Source: Ecdyonurus torrentis
Taxonomy: Eukaryota; Arthropoda; Insecta; Ephemeroptera; Heptageniidae
Assembly: GCA_949318235.1 (NCBI GenBank)
Contig: OX439129.1
Span: 6,762,228-6,826,227 of the forward strand
Reading direction: 5' to 3'
DNA length: 64,000 bases
Below the pieces are notes generated by a model. It was not told the origin of the DNA. It ran no database searches and saw only the letters and a list, made by a program, of their open reading frames with translations. The position numbers and the translations under genes were made by a program. This document shows, one piece after another, positions 1-12,546 of the stretch. Positions within the stretch are counted from its first letter, which is position 1. Every line of letters begins with the position of its first letter.

Positions 1-548
1 ATGGATCAATGTGTATGCAAATTGGACAGATGGTCAGTATTTGGACTAAAGTGGACACTGTTGAATTTTTATATTATTTGTAATTCTCTTCTCATAACAT
101 ATGTAAATATAACATTAAAAGAAATTTAAAGTAAAGTTTATGCAATTTAAAAATAACAATACTGATTTGAGGCCAAAAATCGTGAGCTAAGGTAATTTAT
201 TTTTACTATAATAATATGTATTATTTTGAATACATGTTTTTATGGGATCCTTCCTTCCAAAAAATTAGATCAAAAACGTAATAATCATGAGATGGAACCA
301 TCATACATATAATACACATATTATATCCCTTAACCCGTCTGTAGTCTTAAAAACTGGGGGTTCAAAACTGTGTAGTAGTGAACTTTAGGGGTTCATGAAA
401 TTCAGGTCTACAATGGAAATTGCAGTGCAGGTTGTCTACTTTACAAGTTCTATCGCCAGACTATGAGACTACAGAAGAGTTAAGTGACAAAATATGTACA
501 TCTCGGTATTTATCCTTGAGAGGAAATTATCTTCGTAGCTAGGATTTG
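1..548. other. Non-coding AT-rich start of window
   Basis: No open frame with coding character is visible on either strand. Only the dispersed repeat at 385-545 stands out. Confidence 0.5.
385..545. repeat. Dispersed repeat F, copy 1
   Basis: Shares an ordered series of words with 32688-32840: a tcatgaaat start, a ctactttacaagtt core, a block around gaggttacagaa / gagactacagaa, and a ttgagag end. The two copies are clearly diverged. No terminal inverted repeat or coding potential was seen, so the class is unknown. Confidence 0.45.
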
Positions 549-892
549 TTTAAGGCATAGACAACATGAAAATAAAAGCATTGACAATACAAAACACTTG
601 ATAGGACTTACATAAATAACATTAATTGGTCTCAAAACCCAACTGTAACGCTGTAGCAGTGATCAGAAAATATCAATTTATGCAACCCGCACAACATTTT
701 CATACTAGTTTTTGCCTGTTTCTGACGTGATAAACAGAAATATTCACGCAAATTGCATACTTTGCCGTTTTTTCACGCTCTCTTGTGGGGCCACATTTAC
801 ATTCTGGTAAAAATTATCATCAGTTTTATATTTCTTATTTTGAGTTTAATGCATTAAAAAAACATGTTGTTTCATGTTTTCTATGCCTTTAA
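549..892 (+). mobile_element. Family B short inverted-repeat element (copy 1)
   Basis: One of eleven copies in the window of a roughly 350-bp non-autonomous DNA element. Its ends read TTAAAGG.ATAGACC and GGTCTATGGC.TTTAA in the better copies. Internal landmarks in order are: cacttgatgggacttacataa, a gcagtgatcagaaaat block, atgcaacccgcacaaca, the palindrome around TGACGTCA (here altered to tgacgtgata), cacgctctct.gtggggc, and cattctggtaaaaatt. The TTAA at both edges suggests a TTAA or TA target. It has no open frame. Confidence 0.75.
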
Positions 893-1554
893 GCTATTAT
901 ATAGGTCTTAATGAGAGTATTTTTTTAACTTAAAAAGGAAAAAAAATCAACTCTATAATAAATATATGCAAAAATATAAAATTTGCAGTTGGTTCAAATG
1001 ATAAAAGTATTTCTCTCTCAATGCTAACAGAACTTATTTTAATACAAAGTTATTGCTTCTCTTTACGATCGTCGATCTGTATGGAGTACGTATTATAATA
1101 TAAAATGCTAACATGAAAAATGCATAAATATGTCTTACAATGATAAAATACAATATATCAGCACATATCAATACAAATATAAAAGTAATAAAATATATGG
1201 GAGAGATCATTGCACTTTGCATCTCGTCGGATCTTTTGTCAATCTGGCTTTAAATTAAATATATTCTATATGATGTGCTCTACAAGAGTATAAAAATAGC
1301 TTTATATTCTTATTTCAAACGTTCAAAATGAAAAAAAAAAGTGATGAATTTAATTTTCTTTTTCGTTTTTTTCGTTTTTTTTTTTTTTTTTTTTTTTTTT
1401 TTTCCTCTTCATATTTTCTTAACAATATGCGCAAATTTTTTTAATATCTTTGTGCATATTATTACATATAAGATTCGATGCTCACATGCATGTAAACAAT
1501 TAAAGTAAAAATACATTTTTGGCATTTTTGTGGATCATATAATATAATAATTTT
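893..1554. other. Non-coding AT-rich stretch with a poly(T) run
   Basis: Contains a poly(T) run of more than 30 bases near 1370-1403 and scattered short A/T runs. Nothing coding is seen. A 62-codon frame on the minus strand (1034-1222) has the hydrophobic, low-complexity make-up expected of AT-rich noise. Confidence 0.5.
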
Positions 1555-1735
1555 CCTTTTTTTTTTTTTTTTTTTTTGCTAATTTGTGTTTCAGTGCTAC
1601 ACCTTCACCCTTGTCCCATCAAGACATTGTCTTATCAACGTGTACAGTGGAAACTGCACGAACAGTCACGACGGCCTAGAGAAACTGTGGCAACTCTAGG
1701 CAGATTGGACGAAGAATATTACGCATATATCTCTT
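1555..1735 (-). mobile_element. Truncated SINE tail
   Basis: A poly(T) run at 1555-1577 (the poly(A) tail on the minus strand) is followed by the shared SINE 3' region: gctacacc, a catcaagacattgtcttat block, and cctagagaaactgtggcaac. The same blocks occur at 3069-3310 and in the full-length copy at 52302-52664. The tRNA-derived head is absent, which is typical of 5' truncation. Confidence 0.6.
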
Positions 1736-2699
1736 AAATATTATTGAGGGGGGGAGGGTCCTTTCTAAACGTTTTTGACTGCATGATCGCAAAATTAAAA
1801 CCCAACCGTGGTGATATTTATTGTAAAAACAAATTGCGAATACAATTGTTTTATTATTTACTAGATTTAGTAATAAAAGTGTTCTGAAACCGCGACGTCA
1901 AGCTCTTATTGGATTGCAATCTTGATGTAACTTGTATTTCACAATAAATTAATTGCAAAGAATGATGCTGCAGTTTACGTATAAGAAAATATATTGCATT
2001 TTACAACCAACATCAATCAAATTTTATTGACAACTTTTTGATAAAGCTCTTCTTTATTTTTGAGCAATTAAAAAAAAAAAAAAAAAAAAATTGGAAATTT
2101 TGACTGAATATATTTTTTTATTTATTTTTTTCGAATTTTCTTTATTTTCTTTGTATTACACACATTATATTTTCAGGTAATAATTTAATAAATATATTTT
2201 TTTATCCCTTTTTACGTCCAAATACGCGTAAAATTTGATCCATGCTAAAGCCAATATAGCTAAGGGCTATGTACGTACAGCCACGACGCATAAAGCATAA
2301 AAAATTTGCAGACCTTTATGGAGAGAATGTAATGTACAAAAATACAGAGACGTTGCATAGAAATCATCACTGGTTAACAAATAGTTTGCTTGTAGGATCC
2401 CTAACTAACTAATAGCCTTCGAGCTAAAACACAGAACATGATATGAATATTAAGGTCTGATAATAATATCTATTAGAGGAAAAGTATAAAATTATACGCT
2501 TTTTAATTTATACTTTAAAGCAATTTAATTGCAGTTAATTTTTATACTTATTTACCATCAAATACTTATTATATAAGATTATACCCATCAATATTATAAC
2601 ATTCTATAAGAAGCATTAATTATTTGTTTTAGATATTATTATAGTATATACGTACATTATATTATTGATAGACATACAAGACTACTTGCTACTCAGTGA
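1736..2699. other. Non-coding AT-rich stretch
   Basis: Contains a poly(A) run at about 2070-2089 and a short G run near 1747. I see no gene, RNA or element boundary here. Confidence 0.5.
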
Positions 2700-2866
2700 T
2701 GTGCTCACTGATTGATTGTGCTCATTTTTAGCACAATTTGTTCATTACAGCATAATTAATGCCATATTGCATAATAATGTTATATAGCAAAGACATTATG
2801 TTATATAGCATAATTATTTATGTTGTTCCAACTAAGCATAATTTATGCTTTAATAATAATAATAAT
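2700..2866. repeat. GCATAA-type dispersed repeat (family G)
   Basis: Dense in gcataat / attatgc words: ttacagcataattaatgcc, atatagcataattattta, taagcataatttatgc. It is related to the repeats at 8190-9056, 14672-14845 and 61360-61435 and to the 132-bp satellite at 24285-25398. It ends in a short (AAT)n run. Confidence 0.5.
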
Positions 2867-3064
2867 AATAATAGAATAACTTTATTTAAGGCGCATACAC
2901 GGCTTTTTCAACCGTATTATATGAACCTTGACCAGAACAATACATTTTTACATAACAGATTTACAACATAAATGACATAAATGAAATTACGTAATTGATT
3001 ATTTCCGTGTATATAAGCATTATAACTAAACTGTGTGCCACCTAAGACTTCGACCTCTCCTCAC

Positions 3065-3068
<4 letters not shown>

Positions 3069-3098
<30 letters not shown>

Positions 3099-3310
3099 TG
3101 CCATATTGTGTTATTGTGCTATACACCAATCCCAGTCCCAGTCAAGACATTGTCTTATCGACAGGTAAGGACTTTCCAAACTAATGGAAAAGCACACACG
3201 GGCCGGCCACGGCCTATAAGTACACAGCCCGGCATTCGCCATGACAGCCTAGAGAAACCGTGGAAACACACGGGAAGTAAGGCCCACTGTGGTAAGTAAG
3301 GCCCATGCTG
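3069..3310 (-). mobile_element. Truncated SINE tail
   Basis: Poly(T) at about 3069-3095, then the SINE 3' segment: gtgctatacacc, gtcaagacattgtcttat, cacacgggccggccac, cagcccggcattcgccatga and cctagagaaaccgtggaaac. These blocks occur in the same order as in the full SINE at 52302-52664. The head is missing. An open frame of 88 codons lies across it but is explained by the repeat. Confidence 0.65.
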
Positions 3311-3669
3311 GTATTTCTATCCTTTTCTTTAAGATTAATCCTAACCACGAATTTTTTTTTCTTTAAATTGATATTATTGACATATTAGAAGTAATTTCTT
3401 TAAAAATATACCTTACTATTTTTTATATCATGTAATAATAAATAACATAATACTTTAAACTCAGATTTATTTTTAAACAACTCATTTACCCTTTAAGTTA
3501 AAATATATAGTATAATATGTTTCTGTAAACTTTTGTTTTTAAAGTTCTTTATTATTTTTTATGTTTAAATTTAGAGTGAACTGCCTGCCTATAATCTTAT
3601 CAAAAATAAATAAATCTTTTTTTATTTTGGTCGGGGTAAAACACCAAAACTTTTGTGTCACATGCAAAT

Positions 3670-3693
3670 GAGAGAGAGAGAGAGAGAGAGAGT

Positions 3694-3777
<84 letters not shown>
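3670..3777. repeat. (GA)n microsatellite
   Basis: About 108 bases of GA dinucleotides with interruptions near the left end. The open frames it creates on both strands (Arg-Glu or Leu-Ser repeats) are not genes. Confidence 0.95.
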
Positions 3778-3780
<3 letters not shown>

Positions 3781-3935
3781 GTAGCAGATGACGTCATGTT
3801 AACATTATGCTCGTCACGAAGTCGTGACAAACACAGAAAAATGAAACAATAACATACGGTAACAAAGATTTATAGTTCTGGAATACACTGTTAAAATAAT
3901 GGCAACATCATAAGTAATATAATATTGATGTAGTC

Positions 3936-4278
3936 TTTAAAGGGGCAATTTGAAGATTTTAACCATGGGATCTTCAATGTTAGATAACGAGATGAGGTCC
4001 TCATATACTAACATATGATGCCTCAAAGCCCTTTAGTAGCCCCGCAAACTCGTGATAATTGTCCAAGATATGCAATCCGCCTTATACGTCATAGATATAC
4101 AGCTTTACTATAGAAACGTGTTGTAGCAGGTTGCATATCTCACAGAATGAACGCAAGTTTGCGAGGCTACCAGGGGGCTATGGAAGGACTTTAGGCCATA
4201 ATAAGTGAGTGTATGGAAACTTGATCTAGTTATATAATTGAAAAGGTAATTTTGTAAACCCTGTACCTTCCCTTTAAA
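3936..4278. mobile_element. Short inverted-repeat element (family E)
   Basis: Begins TTTAAAGGGGCAATTTG and ends ACCTTCCCTTTAAA, an inverted pair with TTAA at each edge. About 340 bp and no gene. Its internal plan (gagg..cctca, cgcaaactcg, gttgcatatctcacag) loosely echoes family B, so the two may share a transposase source. Confidence 0.6.
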
Positions 4279-4804
4279 ATGTGTGAAATATGATATTATG
4301 TTCATATTTTTTAATTAACCTGTAAAAACTTAATAATATTGATTTAAAAATTAACTGTTTTCTATATTTTATATTAATTTTTGTTGTTGGTAAAATTGCT
4401 TTAAAACACCAACATTGTAAAATATATATGTAAGTTCAATTTATTGTGTGGTGTAACTGTGCTGATTTTTGTTGTTGTTGTAATAATGTAGCCTTTAAAA
4501 ATTATATTATTGTTTGTCAATAAGCCTCTGTATAAATTAAATATCTGTTCAAGGTTTTGTAAAATAGGGCTGTCAAGCCCTCACAACGCCTTAATAAAGT
4601 TTATTATTATTATTATTAAAAATAAACATCGCAATTGTTGGTAGTTTTACAAAAAATATCACGTACATGAAAATAATAATATTAAAAAAAATTATAATAT
4701 TATTGAATAATTTAATAATATTTGTTTTAACTGTTCTCCATTAAATGATTAAATTAAAGTCAATTAAGGAAACATGAAAATGCAATTTGACACTTAACTC
4801 ACAC
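4279..4804. other. Non-coding AT-rich stretch before the gap
   Basis: Holds short (TTG)n and (ATT)n runs (4466-4480, 4602-4617) and no recognisable gene. Confidence 0.5.
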
Positions 4805-5004
4805 NNNNNNNNNNNNNNNNNNNNNNNNNNNNNNNNNNNNNNNNNNNNNNNNNNNNNNNNNNNNNNNNNNNNNNNNNNNNNNNNNNNNNNNNNNNNNNNN
4901 NNNNNNNNNNNNNNNNNNNNNNNNNNNNNNNNNNNNNNNNNNNNNNNNNNNNNNNNNNNNNNNNNNNNNNNNNNNNNNNNNNNNNNNNNNNNNNNNNNNN
5001 NNNN
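4805..5004. other. Assembly gap of 200 N
   Basis: Exactly 200 unknown bases, the look of a fixed-size scaffolding gap. Real distance and order across it are not guaranteed. The reading frames reported through it are meaningless. Confidence 1.
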
Positions 5005-5560
5005 GCAAACTATATTTACACAATTAAAAATTTTACGTGTGTAAAACAGCAGAAGAATAAAAAGACAAAAACGACTCGCAAAGATATGTCTGCAGAAGTG
5101 AAAGTAAACACAATGATATTTAGAGAGTATTTAAAAAGTGAGGTATGTACAATATGGTCTGGTGAACAGTTGTTTTTTTGAGAAAAAATAAAATAAATAT
5201 ACATTCGAGTAGCAAATGTCTACAAAACAAGCAAACATAACACACGCTCCCAATTTATCTCGGACTACGCGATTTATTCAACTTTCCATCTTCATTTTGT
5301 ACTTTATAACTGTTTTTTTTTTTTACAATCATTTTGTAAACTTAAAGGACTAGAACACATGTTTTGACTATTTCTAGCTGAAATAAATATTACTTTAAGG
5401 ATCCTCGTTGATTTTTAATAACAGTGCTGTTAATTTTTACTGGAAAAATACTTATATATTGTTTATGAATATAAAAAAAGTAAATAATATCTCTAAATTA
5501 AAATCTCTAAAATTACTATAAAAATTACAAATAACAATAATTGATTTTTCTCTTTGCCAG

Positions 5561-5810
5561 AAAACCAGGAAAAGACGTGTCTCAACTATTGTTACACCTC
5601 CGTGAACTTCCAGCCCGAGCAAGAACTGTAAGAGATGTAATAGAAGAGTCAAGGAGATTCAAACGCAAGCTTATGGCATCACAATTGGAAGCATTTCTCG
5701 AGAAACTGCTAATGGTCAAAATTATTATTAATGCTACTGTGAATTCCATAATATGGAGATTTTTTTTTTATTGTTTGAAAGACTCCCCTGATTCCAAATT
5801 GCCTTTGTGA
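5561..5810 (+). CDS. INTS6: INTS6-like C-terminal exon (partial gene)
   Basis: Integrator complex subunit 6 is part of the nuclear RNA polymerase II-associated Integrator and helps hold the PP2A phosphatase module on it. What is seen: a pyrimidine-rich stretch and an AG acceptor at 5559-5560 open directly into a frame encoding K-P-G-K, then LLLHLREL, DVIEESRRFKRK and QLEAFLEKLL. That order (R/K-P-G-K/R, a leucine helix, VI-E-S/A-x-RFK, then LExFLxK) matches the short conserved C-terminal domain shared by INTS6, INTS6L and relatives. The intron leaves a split codon (two bases from the previous exon). The conserved part ends near 5716. The frame then runs through about 30 less protein-like residues to TGA at 5808-5810, so this may be the terminal exon, or the true end may be an unseen donor after 5716. 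No upstream exon in the right phase was found; the 200-N gap lies 560 bp upstream. A degraded copy cannot be excluded, although the intact frame and acceptor argue for a real exon. Confidence 0.68.
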
Positions 5811-6641
5811 AAAGTTATCTTATATACATGTCTGATATTTGTACAAAGAATTGTAGTTTTTTTTTTGTTTTTTTTTTTATTGAAAGAATAACTAAAAATA
5901 GTCTTAAAAAAATAGTGCATGGGTATAGTGTACTATACTAGTAAAATATGGTAGAGAGTATACTCTTATATTTAAGGAGAACTCGCATGTATCTTTTGTA
6001 ATAATCATACATACATAGCCGCTACAATATTGAATATTTAGTGAAAGTATACACATTCGTGCTTTGACGTACAATCAACGTATTTCGTAACTAGGTACGA
6101 TCTAATCATTTGTGCGTTGTGAGTAAACATTTGTTTTCTAAGTATACTATATCATCAGATACTATATCATGCAATTTTCACAATTTTTTGTGTAAAAGTC
6201 TTCACATATACGGAGCCATAGTACAACAAAGAGGAACAATTAAAAAATGTATATTTTTAAAAATAGGTCATAATAAAAAAATAAAGGTACAAAATATTTT
6301 TCAGTGTAATCGAATGTTTAAAATCAATCAATAAGATGTTAATAGTTTTATTTTACCTCTGTCATAATAAATTATAGCTCTTTATAGCTTTGTTTAAATT
6401 TTCTCATTATTGTTTTAACTGCAGTAAATTTAAAAAGAGCAGTAAATTGGAGTTGAGTTTGGTTACGAAAATACTAAACATTTCGTTTTTGTAAACCTAA
6501 ATACACACAATTTACTTGTTTAATTTTGATCATTTCTGCGTTCAACTAACACAGATGATAATAAAGTAAACTGTATTTTGTTATGGTTACAAAAAAAAAA
6601 AAAAAAAAAAGTAGGGAATTATTCCTCTGCGCAAATTAATG
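5811..6641. other. Non-coding region downstream of the INTS6-like exon
   Basis: Could hold the 3' UTR of the preceding gene. AATAAA-like words occur (for example near 6280 and 6365), but they are expected by chance at this base composition. A poly(A) run sits at about 6591-6610. Confidence 0.4.
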
Positions 6642-6756
6642 TACAGCTCTGGCCAAAAGTTTGAGAACGATTTGTATAGGCAACCCACAACCACACTATG
6701 TTATCTTTATGAGAAAACGCAGCGGCCCCGTTCTTAAAATTTTGTTCAGAACTGTA
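6642..6756. mobile_element. Tc1/mariner-like MITE
   Basis: About 115 bp. The left end TACAGCTCTGGCCAAAAGT is matched by an inverted right end (tttgttcagaactgta), with TA at both edges. The terminal motif CAG.TCTG..CAAAA.TTT resembles Tc1-like inverted repeats. Non-coding and presumably mobilised in trans. Confidence 0.65.
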
Positions 6757-7581
<825 letters not shown>

Positions 7582-7909
7582 CCTCCACAATGAACCATGC
7601 TCCACATGTTGTTTACATATTACGTCACAGCGACGATTGTTATACTTATAGCCATGTTAGGCCTCAACACAAAATAACACTATGAAGTAAAAATAAAACT
7701 AAATAAACAAAATATAAAATACACAATCTTTTGAAAATGATCCTTATACTAAAGAAGAAAATGTGAAGATCATGAAGGTAGACGTTGAATATACCATTTA
7801 TGTTATACTTCTTAATTAAATATAGAAAGAGCATCAGTTTTTAATATTAATATTTTTGTTGATTTATTATAAAAATCACCATCTTATTTTTTTTTATCAG
7901 CTCTTTTCG

Positions 7910-7911
<2 letters not shown>

Positions 7912-7985
<74 letters not shown>
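7912..7985. repeat. (GA)n microsatellite
   Basis: About 74 bases of GA dinucleotides. Confidence 0.95.
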
Positions 7986-7986
<1 letters not shown>

Positions 7987-8189
7987 ATTCTATAAGTTTC
8001 GACCAGTGGTATTATGTTACTTTTAGACATAAATATAAACAATTTATTTAATGCAGAATTAGTCATTTTTCACATAAACTTTCATGTTTTTTATTTTTAA
8101 GAAAATGTAAAAGAAAATAAATTACGAAATATACACGGCAAAAATAAATAACGTTTGTTATTTTATATTGAATATATATAGTTATTGTA

Positions 8190-9056
8190 ATCTTGAACGC
8201 AAATGTTGCTATTTTGTAATGGAAATAACATAAGTAATTATGCTGAACATCCTAACCATTATAATTATGCTATGTAGTATAATCACTAGAGAGCGCAGAA
8301 ATAGGTGTGTTTTTTCCCAAAATAGTTAACTATATAGGTGTTTTTTGGGGGGCAAAATAGGTGGTAAAATAGGTGATTTTTAAGAAATAGTTGATTTTTA
8401 GTTGATTTTATTATTTTCATGAAAAAACAACAATTTCAATATTTTTCACCTATTTTTCAACTATTTTTAATATTTTTTTCATGATTTGTTGGAAACGTGT
8501 TCATTTCTAAGAAAATTTAAAAAACAAAGTTAAAAAAAAAATGGTTTCTTTCAAAAAAAAAATTTAAAAAACTCTTTTTCAAATTTCTTTACAAATGTAC
8601 AAGTTTTTAACAAATTATGAAATAAAGATGAAAATAGTTTATAAATAGGTGAAAAATGTTGAAATAGTTGTTTTTCATGAAATAGGTGAAAATAGGTGAT
8701 TTTTAGATGGTGTCAAAAGGTCACAATTTAATGGATCGATGGAGATCTGGTCAAATAATTAAAATAGCACCCGAAACGCAAATAGCTGAAAAACTATTCT
8801 AAGCGCTCTCTAATAATCACTATACAATATAGCATAAATTATGATGTTATGCATAAATGTTGCTGCATTGAGCTAGCATAAATTATTAATTTATTACGTA
8901 TTTATTGTTATCCGTGCATAAAAAATTAAATTATACGTAATTAATACTACATTTATGTCATTAAAGCATAAATAATGCTAAATCAGAGCATAAATAATTA
9001 TAAACATATACAATATTTATGCTATGTAACATAGTTATAATGAGATAAAGCACAGG
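8190..9056 (-). repeat. GCATAA-type repeat (family G) split by a hAT insertion
   Basis: The left part (to 8286) and the right part (from 8813) join into one sequence when the hAT element and one copy of its 8-bp duplication are removed. Read on the minus strand it matches the 132-bp satellite unit: gtgattatactacatagcat, then gttcagcataattacttatg, then caaaatagcaacatttg. It is therefore a single-unit dispersed relative of the satellite and older than the insertion. Confidence 0.7.
8287..8812. mobile_element. Non-autonomous hAT-type element with perfect 8-bp target duplication
   Basis: A 526-bp element with perfect 10-bp terminal inverted repeats TAGAGAGCGC / GCGCTCTCTA. It is flanked by identical 8-bp direct repeats ATAATCAC (8279-8286 and 8813-8820). 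An 8-bp duplication and a TAGAG-type terminus are hallmarks of the hAT superfamily. Subterminal regions hold many copies of aataggtg and of aaatag / gaaaaatag words in both orientations, the usual layout of hAT transposase binding sites. There is no transposase frame, so movement would depend on a source elsewhere. Confidence 0.85.
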
Positions 9057-9066
9057 TTATCCTGTA

Positions 9067-9465
9067 TTAAGGGGGTAGGTGACCGACTGATATCTCGCAA
9101 ACTAGGACGGTTGCGAATAATAATAATAACACAAAGTTAAAGAAGAAATGTTACTTAAAAATTTGATTATGTCAAATATGTGAAAACACGATCAAATATT
9201 TAAGTTATTACACTTTAAAGATAACATGTAAATGTGGAAATTTAAATTAGAGCCGGAAATTTTAGTCAAATTAGAAACTTTTTTACAATAAAAAATATCA
9301 TTAAAATTATTTCGGGCATAAAAAAAATATTTTAAATTTCCTTGATTTTATTTGAAAATTATAGTGTTTGTTTTATTGAACTTAAATCATGTACAAAAAA
9401 TTATTGTGAAAATATAGTTCTTCTTTTAGCGATTTCCGGTCCAAGTCGGTCCCCCACCGCCTTAA
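9067..9465 (+). mobile_element. Family A short inverted-repeat element (complete)
   Basis: About 400 bp. Left end TTAAGGGGGTAGGTGACCGA, right end TCGGTCCCCCACCGCCTTAA: an imperfect 20-bp inverted repeat with TTAA at each edge. Internal landmarks are ctgatatctcgcaaact, aatgttacttaaa, acgatcaaatattt, aaagataacatgtaaatgtg. Other copies lie at 20849-21080, 33277-33657 and 63231-63771. No coding capacity. Confidence 0.75.
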
Positions 9466-11136
9466 ACAAACTGTACTGAAAATGAGCTAGCATAATTATA
9501 ACGTGTTTTTTTATTATTATTATTATTATTTTCCCCTAATATTAAGGTGGTATTTTTTTAGTTTGACTTAAAGTGGTGAAAATTGATTTGCAATAAAAAC
9601 ATGATGCCTATGTGTTTCTTTCCTCAAACTACAAATATATTTCTCTCATTTATTTATGTTTGATAGTTCAATATAATTTTCCCTCCTTTTTCTCCCACCC
9701 AGCCACTCACTGTATATGTAATTCATATTCAATACCAGTATTCAACCATATAATAATTTCTATTGTAAAAATACAATACAAAAATAAATTAATAATTAAT
9801 TAAATTAATAATTAAACTGATCGTATACTAAAAATGTCAATAAAATGCACAAACAAAAGGCATTACCATCAATTTTAAAAATTCATACTCTCATATAAAT
9901 AGTTATTACAATAAATTATTGTTATGCTATTCAATTTATTATGTAATTATTTATGATATAAATATACCAGTCTAGTATCAAATATTTATTTATTATTTAT
10001 TTTGAGTTTACTAAAAAATCTTGTATTTTATTGTATATAATAATAATGTTAATGTTTTATTAATATATTGTACATATGTATTGTATTTATTGTAAATATA
10101 TGGTTTGAATTGTAAAAATTTAAATTAAACGTTATATAAATAAGAAAAAAAAAAAAGGAAAAAAAAAGTACCCTACTAAATAGATTGATGGATAAAAATA
10201 AATAATTATTACTTTCTCACATTTCAGTAACATTTTTTATTACAACATAATTTATATAATATATAAATATATATATAGCATAATAATAATAAATATTAAT
10301 AATAATAATAAAGCTATATTATAGCATAATAATTATGTAGTATTGCAATAATATGATACGATAATATGATATAATATCAATACGATTATTGTTTCAACTG
10401 TTTGAATTTATCATCGTTTATGCTATAAGGGCATAAATTTAATGCAACATAAATTACGTTATTTATTCTTGCAGTTTATGATGAAAGAAAATGTTGATTT
10501 TTTTAAGTACAACTTTAAGACTCCTCTCTCTCTCTCCCTCCCTCCCTCCCTCCCTCTCTCTTCTTTTCTTCATGACTAGCGATTACTAACTCCATTGTTA
10601 AGTAATTCTAAGTCGAAGTTCCTGAGTTTTTAATGTGACAGTTTTAATATGCAAATTTAGTAATAGTGTATAACACTACCCATGTGTGAAGAAGTATATC
10701 AGAATGTCATATTTTGTTATACTGTATTCGATAGCAGATTTGTTTTTATTAATATTCATATTATTTTTTACAAAAAAAATTAATTCAATTATCCAATTTA
10801 TCATAATGAGTTTCAAAAATATATCTAGAAGAAATGAGGTATTGATATATGAAGAAAAATTATATATTCTCCTTTTACTCAAAATAATAATGACGATAAC
10901 TCAAACTACCATTATGTGTTTGGTCTATGATATAATAGATATTTGAAAACCGTTAGTCATGTGACTAGAAGTAAAATTATTATTTAATTTGTAAGAAAAA
11001 TCGACGTAATTTAGCTCTTAAATCAGGTGATAAAATGACATCACGTTTGTGTAAAAGCAATCATGATGTTCATTCGTGCATCTCACAATCACGTCTCGTG
11101 CATTTGATGTGTCATCTAGACTAGGTTATTGCAATA
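9466..11136. other. AT-rich non-coding stretch
   Basis: Contains GCATAA-type words near 9485 and 10255-10450 (diverged family G remnants), (AAT)n/(ATT)n runs and a short mixed CTCT/CCCT tract at about 10524-10562. No convincing gene. Confidence 0.45.
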
Positions 11137-11469
11137 TTAAAGCCATAGACCACATAAAACAACATGGTGTGCTTTTTATAATGATAAAACACAAAATAGG
11201 ATCTTTAAAACTGATGACGATGACAATTTGTACCAAAATGTAAACCTCGAGAAAGTGTGAAAATAATGTAAAATGCTTTTTGCGTGAATATTCCTGTTGA
11301 TGACATAAAAAACTTGCAAAAAGTAAGAAAATGTTGTGCGGGTTGCATAATTTGAAATTTTCTGATCACTGCTACTTGAGTTTTGAGACAAACTAATGCT
11401 ATTTATGTAAGTCCCATCAAGTGTTCTGTGATATAAATGCTTATGTTTTCTTCTGGTCTATGCCTTTAA
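11137..11469 (-). mobile_element. Family B element (copy 2)
   Basis: Complete, minus orientation. Begins TTAAAGCCATAGACCACAT and ends CTGGTCTATGCCTTTAA. The central palindrome is decayed (gttgatgacataa). The gtgcgggttgcat and tttctgatcactgct blocks are intact. Confidence 0.8.
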
Positions 11470-11989
11470 TCATCACACATAATCACCAGTTCGTAGTCAG
11501 GTCTGGAGTGACACACTGCCTTATGACGTGACGTTTACCTAACCTCACTGCTAATTTTAAATAAATTAAATTTTTCAATGGCTTGAAAAAATAGTTAAGG
11601 GAAAATGAAATCAACATTTTTTAAATTATTATCAACCAAAACCAGCATACATACATTGTTACTCACAAGGAACAATAAAAAAGTATGCTCGATTTTATGC
11701 TAGGGGTTGATTTTATTGCATATTATTGAAAAAGAGGACATCGTCCTAAACCAATAGGTATGCTAATTAGTAATTTTGGAGTTCATTAAGTAATTAATTC
11801 ATCACTTTTAATTCGTTTATTTTTAATCAAATTTGAAAGTCACGAAATGACGTCACGGTTGGTAACTTTTTCTTTGGCCCACATGCATAAGTATATGCCT
11901 GTGACGTCATTTTACATTTTCAAAAATTAATAAACTTGCATATCAATCAGTACAGGATAATGCCCTCTTATATCATTTAACATAAAATT

Positions 11990-12040
<51 letters not shown>

Positions 12041-12420
12041 TGTTTCTTATTGTTATTCGCTTCTATATAAAATAATTTTGTTTTAAGGCGTCAGCATCTA
12101 CTGCTTTAGTATGTTGTTTAATAGAGCTGTGACTTTGCTGTGGAGATTTTGTTTCTTTAGTATTAAAATTATCTTCTGTACAACTGTAATGAAATACCCT
12201 GCAAAGAAATAGTCGAAAGTTTGGTTAACAAAGTTGCTAGCACAGAACATTGTTACGCACAATTCTCGCCACAATATTCCAAGAGAAAAAAGAACGTGTC
12301 TGCACCTTTTTCTTAATGTCAGTATGAGAACTGACGAAGACACACGCACAGTCTTGTGCCGAAAGCTATTCACAATATTATGTTCTTCACCATGCTAGCA
12401 AGATTTTTCACTGAATTAGA
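11470..12420. other. Non-coding stretch with two TGACGTCA sites and a poly(T) run
   Basis: TGACGTCA occurs at 11848 and 11902 inside a weak inverted arrangement (aaatgacgtcac / gtgacgtcattt). A poly(T) run of nearly 50 bases ends at 12038. A 91-codon minus frame at 12098-12373 was considered and not accepted. Confidence 0.5.
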
Positions 12421-12546
12421 GTACACAGGACCGCGATAATATATTTTTACCATTTAAATCCAGCGCGTGTTTTTCTCCTAAGAATAACATTGCAAATTTA
12501 GCGCGAATTTTTGAATGGTAAAAATTCTTATCGTACTTGTGCGTAC
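12421..12546. mobile_element. Short hairpin MITE (family H)
   Basis: About 126 bp. The left arm gtacacaggaccgcgataat...tttttaccattt pairs with the right arm gaatggtaaaaattcttatc...gcgtac. TA lies just inside each edge. No gene. Confidence 0.6.

Noticed and set aside
3600..3852. Arg-Glu and Leu-Ser repeat frames across (GA)n tracts here and elsewhere
   Set aside because: Pure translations of dinucleotide repeats.
4787..5044. Frames crossing the N run
   Set aside because: They consist of unknown bases.
5005..5138. Possible upstream INTS6 exon: open frame from the gap edge to a gagGTATGT donor
   Set aside because: The frame ends in phase 0 at that donor, whereas the INTS6-like exon needs two bases from its predecessor. 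Lys/Thr-rich composition is not convincing.
12098..12373. 91-codon minus-strand frame
   Set aside because: No family recognised; lies beside a long poly(T) run and a MITE.
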